This document shows positions 52,062 to 60,598 of a stretch of DNA of 64,000 nucleotides, in pieces. How positions within the stretch are numbered: the first letter of the stretch is position 1; every line of letters begins with the position of its first letter. Origin of the DNA: Chitinophagaceae bacterium (lineage in GTDB: Bacteria > Bacteroidota > Bacteroidia > Chitinophagales > Chitinophagaceae). The DNA lies in assembly GCA_024103425.1 (NCBI GenBank), contig JAGFIS010000022.1, positions 1 through 64,000 on the forward strand, in the 5' to 3' direction. Under the pieces are notes generated by a model. It did not search any database and was not told the origin of the DNA. It saw nothing but the letters and a program-made list of their open reading frames with translations. The translations under genes and the position numbers were made by a program.

Positions 52062-53411
52062 TCAGTCATCCGCAATTAGTCTTTTTAACTCCGGATTGTT
52101 ATTTTTTGACATTCTATTTTTCTGATATATTAACGCTAAAGCGATTGCATAGAATGGTAAACATGGTATTTTATATCGAACGAGTGTTCCGAAGTTAACT
52201 GCGGTTGCTCCGATGAAGATTCCGAAGACCAGGGCGAAGGTTAGACAATAAAAAATTAACGGGTCACTCAGAAAGAACTTAATACTCTTTAATGGTCCGA
52301 CCTTGAAAGTGACAAAGAGTGTCAGGGCAATTAGTACCATACTTTCGAGAGCTGATAATAATTGGGATATTTTTCTTGTTTCCCAAATAAAGGGGCGGTA
52401 AAAAGACGCAATGACGGCATATGGGGCGACTTTAATTAAGCCTTCCGGTGTTCCATCAAACTCTGCTCCCAGGTTGAAGTTTGATTCAGCTCCTTGTTCA
52501 CTTGTCATGGAAGATAGGGCTGTATTCACCTTTTCCATACTTGAGGTAATATTTTCGAGAGCGTATCTCCCTAATTCTTCTTTAAAGGATGAATATGTTT
52601 TCAGGAATAAAAGGAAAGTAGCTCCAAGTACTAATATGACTATTAAGGTTCTGACCAGTACGGCTTTGATTGCTCTAAGCTTGTCCAGGAAGAGATACAG
52701 AAGGAGTAATGGAACATAGGCCAAAAAAATATAAACTTTAACCGTAATCATTAGGTATCCAGACAAGAAGGCTATTATGGAGTTCTTCAATACCTTCTTT
52801 CTTTGAAAGACTTTGTCGAGAGCATAGGTAAACCATCCCAGTGCGCCCATCATTAGAGAGTCTTTCATTAAACCCGAACTCCAGAAAACGACAGATGGGA
52901 AAAACAGGATAGAAATTGCCAGGATTTTATGTAGTTCAGGTTTTTTTTCATAAAAAAACATAAACAGTTTCCAAAGGCCTGAGAATGCAAAAACGGCAAA
53001 AAAGAGGCCGATTATAGTGTATTGCCCGAAGGATATAAAAGATAATAGGGCTGTAATTTTAATAATTATAAAATTGCTGGAACTCTGCAGGTACCCAATG
53101 TTAAAAGGCCTGGCAAGCAGGTTTTCATTAAAACTTTCTCCTGGTGCGAAAAGATATTTCCAGTTATGAAGGTCTTTTAATAATAAATGAAAGAGATTAT
53201 TCCCTTCAAGATAATAGAGGTCTCTTGTATCTCCAGTAGTCATGTAGGTGTAATAGACCACAAAGAGCAGGCTTGCAACAATTTTAACCCAAAAAGCATA
53301 TTTATGATAAGCCTTAAGGGTGTCATTAGGTAGTTTTTTTCGAGCAGCTCTAAAAAAAAGATAGAGCAGGACTATATAGAATGGAAGAAGTATAATTTCT
53401 AATATCGTCAT
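52062..53411 (-). CDS. Multi-spanning membrane protein, candidate oligosaccharide polymerase (Wzy)
   Basis: This 449-residue protein has about ten hydrophobic helices and one larger soluble loop (about 265-330, rich in S, E and N). It has no motif that names a family by eye. Size, helix number and position among glycosyltransferases and a flippase fit a Wzy-type polymerase, a class with very low sequence conservation. Within the middle part it reads F-F-P-S-V-V-F-W-S-S-G-L-M-K-D-S, a stretch I associate with membrane proteins of Bacteroidota polysaccharide loci. It starts 8 bp after the neighbouring glycosyltransferase gene. The assignment rests on context. Confidence 0.6.
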   Translation of the reverse strand: MTILEIILLPFYIVLLYLFFRAARKKLPNDTLKAYHKYAFWVKIVASLLFVVYYTYMTTGDTRDLYYLEGNNLFHLLLKDLHNWKYLFAPGESFNENLLARPFNIGYLQSSSNFIIIKITALLSFISFGQYTIIGLFFAVFAFSGLWKLFMFFYEKKPELHKILAISILFFPSVVFWSSGLMKDSLMMGALGWFTYALDKVFQRKKVLKNSIIAFLSGYLMITVKVYIFLAYVPLLLLYLFLDKLRAIKAVLVRTLIVILVLGATFLLFLKTYSSFKEELGRYALENITSSMEKVNTALSSMTSEQGAESNFNLGAEFDGTPEGLIKVAPYAVIASFYRPFIWETRKISQLLSALESMVLIALTLFVTFKVGPLKSIKFFLSDPLIFYCLTFALVFGIFIGATAVNFGTLVRYKIPCLPFYAIALALIYQKNRMSKNNNPELKRLIADD

Positions 53412-53419
53412 TTTTATAT

Positions 53420-54679
53420 TTACTCCCGGTTTGGCGTTGCGGTTTGATTCTTTTCTGATTGTAAGATTTGAGTATAGACTTCAAGATATGAATTAACTCC
53501 CCAATCTAAATCGTATATCTTTTTCGCTTTGTCTCGTATTTCTTCGGGATTATGGTTTTTGTAATTGAGGATATGGTTGACAGCAGAGAGGAGGGTTTGC
53601 TCTTCAAAGTTATCGATACAGATTCCTGCTCCGGTTTCTTCAATAATATTTTTGACGTCTCCTACACCGCTATTACACACAATCGGAATACCCATTGCAA
53701 GCATCTCACCCAATTTTGTTGGAGAGCTGGCAGTTTTAGAATATGCCTGTTTTATGAAAAATATATTATAATCAGATGCGTAAGCCAATCCCGGTAATTC
53801 CTTTCTTTGAGCATATTGAATTTTTACATCAGCAGGATTGATTGAATATCTTACTAAAACGTCTTCTACGTCAGCAGGATTATCCGGGGTAAGGATGAAG
53901 AATTTGGCTTCCTTGCATTTTTTCTTGAGAAGATTAAAGAATAAAGCCATCTCATTTAACATATACCATGTACCAATAGATCCAATGTAGGATAGAACGA
54001 AATCGTCCTTCTTGAACCCGTTTTCCAGTTTACTTTTTTCTCGTTTCTCGGGTGATGTAAGGGCAAAGAAATTAAAGTCGGCAGCACATGGAATTACTTT
54101 TACTTTTTGGTCAGTCAGGTTCTTAATTCCCCATTTCATCATTTCTGATTTAGCGGCATGGGTAAGAGAGATGACGGCATCTGCAAGGGATAAGAATTCT
54201 CTTTCTTTTGATTTAAAAAATTTAAAAACAGAACTATAGACAGGGTTTTTGAGGTTCCACAGTTTTCCGTCAACTCTTTCATCTGCCCAAAAACCACGCA
54301 TATCAAAAAGAAATTTAATCCCGAATTTTTTCTTTAATGAAATCCCGGCAAGGGCTGCAATATAACTTCTGCAGTGAACCATTTCAAAGTTGTAATCCTT
54401 ATTTAATTGTTCTGCTTTTCTGATCATCCTTATATAATCCCAAATTGTAGAAAAGATTGGGGGACGTTTTGTGTACATCAAGGGCACCCACTTGATTCCT
54501 GCCTCAGTACAAATCATTTCGATGAGATTCCTGTTGACATTGAACTTCTCTTCTTTCTCAAAAGAAATAATAGTAAACCGATACCCATTCTTGGATATTC
54601 CTGTGAGATAGGGTAGGACTTGGCTTTGTCCCAATGGATCTGTCATACCATCATAAGATATGTAGAGTATATTTTTCAA
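53420..54679 (-). CDS. Glycosyltransferase family 4
   Basis: This 419-residue GT-B enzyme has an N-terminal segment I-L-Y-I-S-Y-D-G-M-T-D-P-L-G-Q-S-Q-V-L-P-Y. The donor half contains L-S-Y-I-G-S-I-G-T-W-Y, then S-P-T-K-L-G-E-M-L-A-M-G-I-P-I-V and E-E-T-G-A-G-I. The S-P-T-K-x-x-E motif replaces the commoner E-x7-E arrangement, as in several Bacteroidota GT4 proteins. Donor and acceptor are unknown. It is divergent from the glycosyltransferase at 54836, with 156 bp between, and probably heads the transcript that includes the candidate polymerase. Confidence 0.88.
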   Translation of the reverse strand: MKNILYISYDGMTDPLGQSQVLPYLTGISKNGYRFTIISFEKEEKFNVNRNLIEMICTEAGIKWVPLMYTKRPPIFSTIWDYIRMIRKAEQLNKDYNFEMVHCRSYIAALAGISLKKKFGIKFLFDMRGFWADERVDGKLWNLKNPVYSSVFKFFKSKEREFLSLADAVISLTHAAKSEMMKWGIKNLTDQKVKVIPCAADFNFFALTSPEKREKSKLENGFKKDDFVLSYIGSIGTWYMLNEMALFFNLLKKKCKEAKFFILTPDNPADVEDVLVRYSINPADVKIQYAQRKELPGLAYASDYNIFFIKQAYSKTASSPTKLGEMLAMGIPIVCNSGVGDVKNIIEETGAGICIDNFEEQTLLSAVNHILNYKNHNPEEIRDKAKKIYDLDWGVNSYLEVYTQILQSEKNQTATPNRE

Positions 54680-54835
54680 TATAGAGATATATTATTTGGA
54701 TGGAAAATTAATGATAGTCAGGCTTATATTGGTATAATTAATTTATGTTGCACATTTGTAAATGATTCGGCTGCAAATAATCAAAGCCGAATTATTAATA
54801 ATACATCTCCTTGTAGACAGTTTGAGTCATTGTAA

Positions 54836-55909
54836 ATGAATAAAGAAAGTTTAAGGATAGGATATGTGCCGTATAGTGCTGATCTGACGCATCCGGATGA
54901 CAGGCGGAGATTTCCTTTTTATGCCAGTCAGAAAGGGATTCGGTATAGTATAGCTGATTTTAATGAGGAATATGATATAGTGATTCTCCCGGCACCTGCA
55001 AATCTTACAGGCTGGTGGTCTTACAAGAGTAAGCATCCGGAGACCGTGTTTGTATTCGAAATGGTAGATAGTCTAATTCATCAGAAAGATTTGATGAATT
55101 TGCTTATTAAGGGGTGGGGGCGTTTTTTTCTTGGAAAGGAATCACGACCAAGTTTTGTGCATAGGAATATCCTGATACGCTGGTTGAAGAATGCAGATAT
55201 TGTGCTTTGTTCAAATCCGGTTACAGTTAAGGAGGTTAGTCGATGGAACAAAAATGTTCTCTTCAGTCTCGATTATCAAGAGCATGAATATCCCTTCCTT
55301 AAAAGAGATTACTCTATAAACGGAAAGATGAAACTTTTTTGGGAGGGGCAGGGGCTTGTATTACCACAATTGCTTTTTTATAAGAATGTCTTTAAAAGGA
55401 TAAGAGACTTCTGCGAGCTCCATATCGTAACTTCGGAAACATTTCCATTATATGATCCTTTTTATAAGGTAAGAACTGAAAACTTTCTGAAGAAGTTTCC
55501 AATAGAAGCCTACTACCACAAGTGGAACCAAAAAAATAATGCAGCGTTGTTTAGTAAGTTTGATTGTGGAATCATTCCTTTAGATCCTCGAGATAAATAT
55601 AAGTGGCACAAACCAGCCAATAAACTAATCGCTTTTTGGTTTTCAGGTATCCCAACCTTGACCTCTGACACCCCGGCTTACCGGGAAATTGGGGAAAAAA
55701 CAACAGATGATTTTTTGTGTAAATCTGAAGAAGAGTGGGTCCAGAAACTTGAGTCAATTTACAAGATGAGTGCAGATGACAGAAAGCATATAGCCGAGAG
55801 AAATTATGCTTTTGTTAGCAAGGTGTTTTCGAATGAAGAAATGGATGACCACTGGAATAAAATTATAAAGACAGCAGCAGAAATATTAGAGAGGAGATCC
55901 TTGGGATAA
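54836..55909 (+). CDS. Glycosyltransferase of unassigned family, paralogue of the gene at 63550
   Basis: This 357-residue protein starts L-R-I-G-Y-V-P-Y-S-A-D-L-T-H-P-D-D-R-R-R-F-P. The C-terminal half resembles a GT-B donor site: D-C-G-I-I-P-L-D, then K-P-A-N-K-L-I-A-F-W-F-S-G-I-P-T-L-T-S-D and A-Y-R-E-I. The N-terminal part is shared with the truncated gene at the right edge. Both are on the plus strand while nearly all other cluster genes are on the minus strand. It sits convergent with the UDP-galactopyranose mutase gene (33 bp gap) and divergent from a GT4 gene. Its opposite orientation suggests separate acquisition. Substrate unknown. Confidence 0.8.
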   Translation: MNKESLRIGYVPYSADLTHPDDRRRFPFYASQKGIRYSIADFNEEYDIVILPAPANLTGWWSYKSKHPETVFVFEMVDSLIHQKDLMNLLIKGWGRFFLGKESRPSFVHRNILIRWLKNADIVLCSNPVTVKEVSRWNKNVLFSLDYQEHEYPFLKRDYSINGKMKLFWEGQGLVLPQLLFYKNVFKRIRDFCELHIVTSETFPLYDPFYKVRTENFLKKFPIEAYYHKWNQKNNAALFSKFDCGIIPLDPRDKYKWHKPANKLIAFWFSGIPTLTSDTPAYREIGEKTTDDFLCKSEEEWVQKLESIYKMSADDRKHIAERNYAFVSKVFSNEEMDDHWNKIIKTAAEILERRSLG

Positions 55910-55942
55910 AGGAAAAATTGCTTTATTGATTACGCCCCATTA

Positions 55943-57106
55943 TTACTTTTTCAGGAACTTGAGAAATATCGGAGCGGTATTGTTATTAATAAGTGCCTCT
56001 CTAAACATTTTGGTAAATTCTAGTGCTTCCTGGATCACATGCTGCATATCCAGATATCTGTAGGTTCCCAACCTGCCAAGAAAAGAGACATTTTTTAGTT
56101 CTTCAGCCATTTTTATATACCTCTCTAATTTTTCTTTATCAGACTTTAGCCTTTTTGGATAGTACAGAATATCATCTGTACCTGCCTCACTACTGTATTC
56201 TTTGAAAATAACAGTCTTGTCAAAAGTCTTCCAGGGTGTGAAATGTTTGTGTTCGGTAATCCGGGTGTAAGGAATGTCTTCGTCTGTGAAGTTTACCTGG
56301 GTGCATCCCTGATAAGTGCCTTCAAGAATCTCTCTCTCAAATCTAAGTGTGCGATAAGAAAGAGCTCCAAACTCGTAATTGAAGAAGCGGTCTATGGCGC
56401 CTGTATAGAAAATGTAGTCATAGTCCGATCCTGCATCTGTAAGAGTAGTAAACTTTCGGTTGAGTGTTACATTTATCTTAGGATGGTCAACAAGATTCTT
56501 AACGAAATCGGTATATCCTTTTTCAGGAATCCCCGTATAAGGATGCAGATGATAATTATCGTTGTGATCGAATCTTACGGGCAGCCTTCTCATAACAGAT
56601 GCCGGCAGTTCACGAGGCTCGCACCCCCATTGTTTTTTTGTATAACCATAGAAAAAGGCGTAATAAAGGTACTTACCTATCAGGCTCAATGCCTGCTCTT
56701 CGAAATTATCAGGATGGGTTATTGACTTGTCACGTTGGGCTTCCAGTAAGTTTTTAGCCTCCTCAGGGGATAGCTTTTTCCCAAAGAATTGCTGAAGCGT
56801 ATTGAGGTTGACCGGTAGCGTATATAATTTCCCCTTATGCATAGCCTGTACATGATGCACATACGGACGCAGGGGAGAATATTTATTGAAATAGTCCCAA
56901 ATCTCTTTTTTGTCTGTGTTAAAGATGTGAGGACCGTATTGGTGAACCATAATACCTGTTTCCTCATCTTCAGAGGTGTAACAGTTTCCGGCGAGGTGAG
57001 CTCTCTCGTCCCATATATCGATGTGGCAGTCCATTAAAGAAACCAGTTCTCGCGCGAGTACACTTCCTGAGAAACCCGCACCAACTATGAGAAAGCGATA
57101 AGACAT
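55943..57106 (-). CDS. glf: UDP-galactopyranose mutase
   Basis: This 387-residue flavoenzyme has an FAD-binding G-A-G-F-S-G-S-V at 8-15. Typical mutase stretches are G-N-C-Y-T, H-Q-Y-G-P-H-I-F-N-T, K-Q-W-G-C-E-P, R-R-L-P-V-R-F-D-H-N-D-N-Y and G-R-L-G-T-Y-R-Y-L-D-M. It converts UDP-galactopyranose to UDP-galactofuranose. Its presence predicts galactofuranose in the surface polysaccharide. Only 6 bp separate it from the formyltransferase upstream. A matching galactofuranosyltransferase is not identified, but the unassigned glycosyltransferases nearby are candidates. Confidence 0.96.
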   Translation of the reverse strand: MSYRFLIVGAGFSGSVLARELVSLMDCHIDIWDERAHLAGNCYTSEDEETGIMVHQYGPHIFNTDKKEIWDYFNKYSPLRPYVHHVQAMHKGKLYTLPVNLNTLQQFFGKKLSPEEAKNLLEAQRDKSITHPDNFEEQALSLIGKYLYYAFFYGYTKKQWGCEPRELPASVMRRLPVRFDHNDNYHLHPYTGIPEKGYTDFVKNLVDHPKINVTLNRKFTTLTDAGSDYDYIFYTGAIDRFFNYEFGALSYRTLRFEREILEGTYQGCTQVNFTDEDIPYTRITEHKHFTPWKTFDKTVIFKEYSSEAGTDDILYYPKRLKSDKEKLERYIKMAEELKNVSFLGRLGTYRYLDMQHVIQEALEFTKMFREALINNNTAPIFLKFLKK

Positions 57107-57112
57107 AAGCAG

Positions 57113-57880
57113 TTATTTTACCCCCCGGGTTATCCTGTAATAAAGGTATTGAAAAATCGTTGGGTGATACCAGAGCCTGCTTTCGGAAGGGCCGGAAATG
57201 GTTTTGAGTTGATTATTATAGAAATCGTCGACTGCTTTGTAAAGCAGAGGGATACCGGCTGTTATTTGTAACAAAGGATAGGTAGTGAAATTGTCCTTTG
57301 TTGTTGGAGAAATGATATCCTGATAAAGGATGTATCCTGTATCGATACCCGGATCTACCAGGTGCACGGTCACTCCACAGTGTTCCGGGTCTTTATTCAC
57401 TAGCGCCCAGTAAGCACCATGCACATTTCTGTATTTAGGTGTGATACCGGCATGAGTATTTATGAATGTTGCGTCAACGGAATCCAGTACTTTTTTTGAA
57501 ATGATACGGGTGCCATTTACTACGATAAGAGTTGGTTGTATTGACTTTAGAAGATCGATTACCTGGGGTGAATTCACTGAAGACGCTTCTGTTAATACTT
57601 CTGCAGGAATAGGTGAAGTATTGAGCTCGAATTGTTGAATAATCTCGTTTTTTCGTTTTTTAGAAACAATATTCAGGCATTTTACTACTACCGTCTGAAA
57701 AATCAATTGCCCGGTTACCTTGAGTATTCCAAACCTTTTGATTCTTTTTTTTATAAGGATTCCGCGTGAAACGGGATCTTCCATAATCACCCGGCTGACA
57801 TTGTACTTCTTTGTGAGGGCATGAAAGACAATATTGGAGGAAATTCCTCTGCCTGCAAGCATTACAATATTTTCTTTCAT
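57113..57880 (-). CDS. Formyltransferase-family protein (sugar N-formyltransferase-like)
   Basis: This 255-residue protein has the catalytic triad of the formyl_trans_N family. N122 lies in V-V-N-G-T-R-I-I, H143 in N-T-H-A-G-I-T-P-K-Y-R-N-V-H-G-A, and D180 in V-D-P-G-I-D-T-G. In polysaccharide loci such enzymes use 10-formyl-tetrahydrofolate to formylate an amino sugar. The partner amino sugar could come from the PglE-like aminotransferase; that is inference. It lies 4 bp from the NodB deacetylase and 6 bp from glf, so all three are co-transcribed. Deacetylation followed by formylation would be a logical pair. Confidence 0.88.
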   Translation of the reverse strand: MKENIVMLAGRGISSNIVFHALTKKYNVSRVIMEDPVSRGILIKKRIKRFGILKVTGQLIFQTVVVKCLNIVSKKRKNEIIQQFELNTSPIPAEVLTEASSVNSPQVIDLLKSIQPTLIVVNGTRIISKKVLDSVDATFINTHAGITPKYRNVHGAYWALVNKDPEHCGVTVHLVDPGIDTGYILYQDIISPTTKDNFTTYPLLQITAGIPLLYKAVDDFYNNQLKTISGPSESRLWYHPTIFQYLYYRITRGVK

Positions 57881-57884
57881 TTAA

Positions 57885-58862
57885 TTATTGTTTTATTAAT
57901 TCCTCTGCAAGATTCCCCATGGAGATACTTTGAAATCCGTATTTCTGATTGAGGGTCTGATAATGTTTGAGAATATCTTCAAGGAAAGAAAAATTTTCGT
58001 CCTGATGAGCGCCAAAGTTATGCGGATGCCACCAAAGATGGTATAACTTACCGGATTGAGCTGCTTTAGTCATAGATCTTTTTATTCTGTTCTTTCTGAA
58101 TTTCTCCAATGACCTTAACCTGGGTGAGTATGGTCTTAGGAAGCGACTGGAAGGAATATTTACCAGTCCTTCCTGGTTCAGTTTTTTTACTTCATAGATA
58201 TTGTGTCCTGAGATATTGATGTAGCTGTCCAGAAGTCTGAAAGCTCGGGATAGTTTTAGTTTTAGTCCTTTTGCAGATGGGTCAAAAATGAATGCGCTTT
58301 CATTTCCTCTAAAGCTGATGAGACCGTGGTTTTTCAGGGTAGCGAGGTATTCCTGATTGTATTGATTTCTTGGGAAGACAAAGCTTTTTAAATCTATCTC
58401 GTATTTTTTTGCAGTTACGATGGCGGTAGCCAGATCTTCTTCAAATTGATCTTTGGTCTGCCCTTCTTCCAGACAGTAATAGTGACAGAAGGTGTGAGAA
58501 CCGATTTCCTGACCGGCCAATTTAATTTTATCTATCAGACTTTTACCAAAATGAAACGGATCCTCTTTCTCTGTGTTTCCTACCTCTATGGAAAGATCAT
58601 GATAGGGCGAAAGATTTTTGTTTACATATGAAGGTTGTTTTTTAGGCAGGGAGGCCAACATCTCTTCTTTAGTATCGAAAAAAAGCAGACCAACTGTAGC
58701 AAAAGTCGCTTCTACTCCGTATTTTTCAAACAGATTCAGCAGGCGGGGAATCACGTTTCTTACACCCAACAGTTCTGTTTTATAATCCTCGGCTCGTTTA
58801 AGATCTCTTACTCCCCAGTGTATTTCAAAGTCGAGCGAGATTACGAATTTACCGTTTTGCAT
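57885..58862 (-). CDS. Polysaccharide deacetylase (NodB homology domain)
   Basis: This 325-residue protein has no signal peptide, so it acts in the cytoplasm. NodB motifs are visible: catalytic D11 in S-L-D-F-E-I-H-W-G and metal ligands H123 and H127 in G-S-H-T-F-C-H-Y. The motif near 165 (F-V-F-P-R-N-Q-Y-N) matches the R-x-P-type third motif, and H in L-W-W-H-P-H-N completes the set. Cytoplasmic members can remove N-acetyl groups from nucleotide- or lipid-linked sugars. It is 4 bp ahead of the formyltransferase, supporting a deacetylate-then-formylate sequence (inference). Confidence 0.9.
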   Translation of the reverse strand: MQNGKFVISLDFEIHWGVRDLKRAEDYKTELLGVRNVIPRLLNLFEKYGVEATFATVGLLFFDTKEEMLASLPKKQPSYVNKNLSPYHDLSIEVGNTEKEDPFHFGKSLIDKIKLAGQEIGSHTFCHYYCLEEGQTKDQFEEDLATAIVTAKKYEIDLKSFVFPRNQYNQEYLATLKNHGLISFRGNESAFIFDPSAKGLKLKLSRAFRLLDSYINISGHNIYEVKKLNQEGLVNIPSSRFLRPYSPRLRSLEKFRKNRIKRSMTKAAQSGKLYHLWWHPHNFGAHQDENFSFLEDILKHYQTLNQKYGFQSISMGNLAEELIKQ

Positions 58863-58930
58863 AGACGTGATGTTATTTTACAAACGAGAATTATTATTCG
58901 GGATAATCGGGTTTATGATTCACAAGGTAG

Positions 58931-60592
58931 TCAGTCTGCAACTTCCTTAAAAGTTTTTTGCATTTTATAAATTATGAATGCCCTTATTAACAGGGATGAA
59001 ATGGGTAATGTATAACCAACAATGTGATGTCTAATAAACTTTTTAATAGTTGTAGGGACATATTTTTCGAACAAAAATTTCGGTCTTCGCTGATAGTGAA
59101 ATTTCTCACCTTGTTGACCTCCGCTGTTTTTATTTAGGAAGTCAATAATTGGCGCTCCCAGTAAATGCCTGCTGGATGGATCATTTATGAAAGAGTTGAG
59201 AAAATCCTTGGTTTTAGCGGATGAAAGTATTTCGAAAGGTAATGGAATTGCTGTTTTTTTGGCGTATGGGATATTTGGAAGGAGCGTATCTACCCATTGC
59301 GCATAGAGGTTTTTATTTGTTCTGAACTTGGGAGGTAAGGTCCGGATGAATTTAAGAATTTCCGGATGAAACAGAGGGTTGGCCATCTCGACATATTTCA
59401 GAGGTATATCCTGAAGGGGGCCCACTACAAATGTCAGGTGATAGTTTACGAATAAGCGGTCTCTGTAGTCTTCAAGATTCTCATTTTCATACCTCTTTAT
59501 GTAATCCGGAACTTTTGAATTAGAGTATGAGTTTGCCACTTCAGGAGGTATATTTTTGAAGTCTGACAATTGCGCTATACCCTCCAAGATCCTTACGTCT
59601 AGTTCTGAACGTACCGGCCACCATCCAAAGGCCTGATCTGCTCGAACAGCATATTTGTAACCCATTCCGGCAATGGTTTCCCACATTTTTTGTCCATCCA
59701 TAAAGCTGTTAAAGTGATCATTCCGCCCCTCCGTATTGAATAGAAACTTGGTGAGATTGGTTTCGAAATCTCCTTGAAGTTCGACGTTAAATTCTTTGTG
59801 GTGAGTTCCCCATGCCCGGCTTACTTGCCTTGCGATGAAAGCATCAGTTCCTTCCTCCAGAAATGATCCAGAGGTGCCCCATGTTGCTGTATGAAATCCC
59901 GGATGTTTTTTCTTGAGCAGATAAAGAGCTGCCCGGCTATCATGCCCACCGGATAGATTAAGAATAGTTTCGTCGATCGGAAAGTCATATTGGTCCGCGA
60001 CCGAGAAGAGTACGTCTTGTAAGCGATTATACATTTCAGACCGATTTGAAGGTCTGTATTTAAACCGCCAAAGGTTCTGCTTTTCTGTCACACTCCAGTT
60101 AGTTTTAGAAAATGTGAGAGAACCTTCAGGAGGCATTGCCTTGATTCTTTTATCCCAAGAATGTCCCGGCCCCAAACACCCGTTTGATAACATCCAAGTC
60201 CAGGCTTCTTCATTGGCTTCATAGTTGCCAATTAACCGTGTTATGAAAAATTGGCTGTTTGATATAAGGAACCAGTTTTCGTCAGAATAGTACCAGATTA
60301 CACGGTCGCCTGTTGTGTCGGAGCCTATATTTATCTGGTCGTCACTCTCTTTTACGTCAATGACTTTCAACGACGTGTGATTTAAACCCGGTAGAGAAAT
60401 ATACCATTCAAGTGTTGGCTCTTGATGAAAGTTAGAGCCTTGGTTTTCAATAAATAAAAACTTTTTATCAGCGAAGGATAATTGGTTGCTTATTAGTGCG
60501 GACGATTTAAAGTAACCGAGTTTCTTCTGTATCTCAGTTCGCTCATTTTGCCCTAAAACCCTTCTGGAATAACCATATAGATATTTACTCAT
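58931..60592 (-). CDS. Asparagine synthetase-like protein lacking the glutaminase cysteine
   Basis: This 553-residue protein is related to asparagine synthetases. It keeps the synthetase P-loop N-L-S-G-G-H-D-S-R (S214-S219) and the downstream A-D-Q-A-F-G-W-W region. The N-terminus is M-S-K-Y-L-Y-G-Y-S-R-R, with no M-C-G-I, so it cannot form the class II glutaminase nucleophile. It has several N-terminal beta segments typical of a decayed or repurposed glutaminase domain. It likely adenylates a carboxylate and uses free ammonia or another nucleophile, or it needs an external glutaminase. It lies next to a WbpG-like amidotransferase (6 bp gap). Function in sugar amidation is inferred. Confidence 0.82.
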   Translation of the reverse strand: MSKYLYGYSRRVLGQNERTEIQKKLGYFKSSALISNQLSFADKKFLFIENQGSNFHQEPTLEWYISLPGLNHTSLKVIDVKESDDQINIGSDTTGDRVIWYYSDENWFLISNSQFFITRLIGNYEANEEAWTWMLSNGCLGPGHSWDKRIKAMPPEGSLTFSKTNWSVTEKQNLWRFKYRPSNRSEMYNRLQDVLFSVADQYDFPIDETILNLSGGHDSRAALYLLKKKHPGFHTATWGTSGSFLEEGTDAFIARQVSRAWGTHHKEFNVELQGDFETNLTKFLFNTEGRNDHFNSFMDGQKMWETIAGMGYKYAVRADQAFGWWPVRSELDVRILEGIAQLSDFKNIPPEVANSYSNSKVPDYIKRYENENLEDYRDRLFVNYHLTFVVGPLQDIPLKYVEMANPLFHPEILKFIRTLPPKFRTNKNLYAQWVDTLLPNIPYAKKTAIPLPFEILSSAKTKDFLNSFINDPSSRHLLGAPIIDFLNKNSGGQQGEKFHYQRRPKFLFEKYVPTTIKKFIRHHIVGYTLPISSLLIRAFIIYKMQKTFKEVAD

Positions 60593-60598
60593 ACGGCT

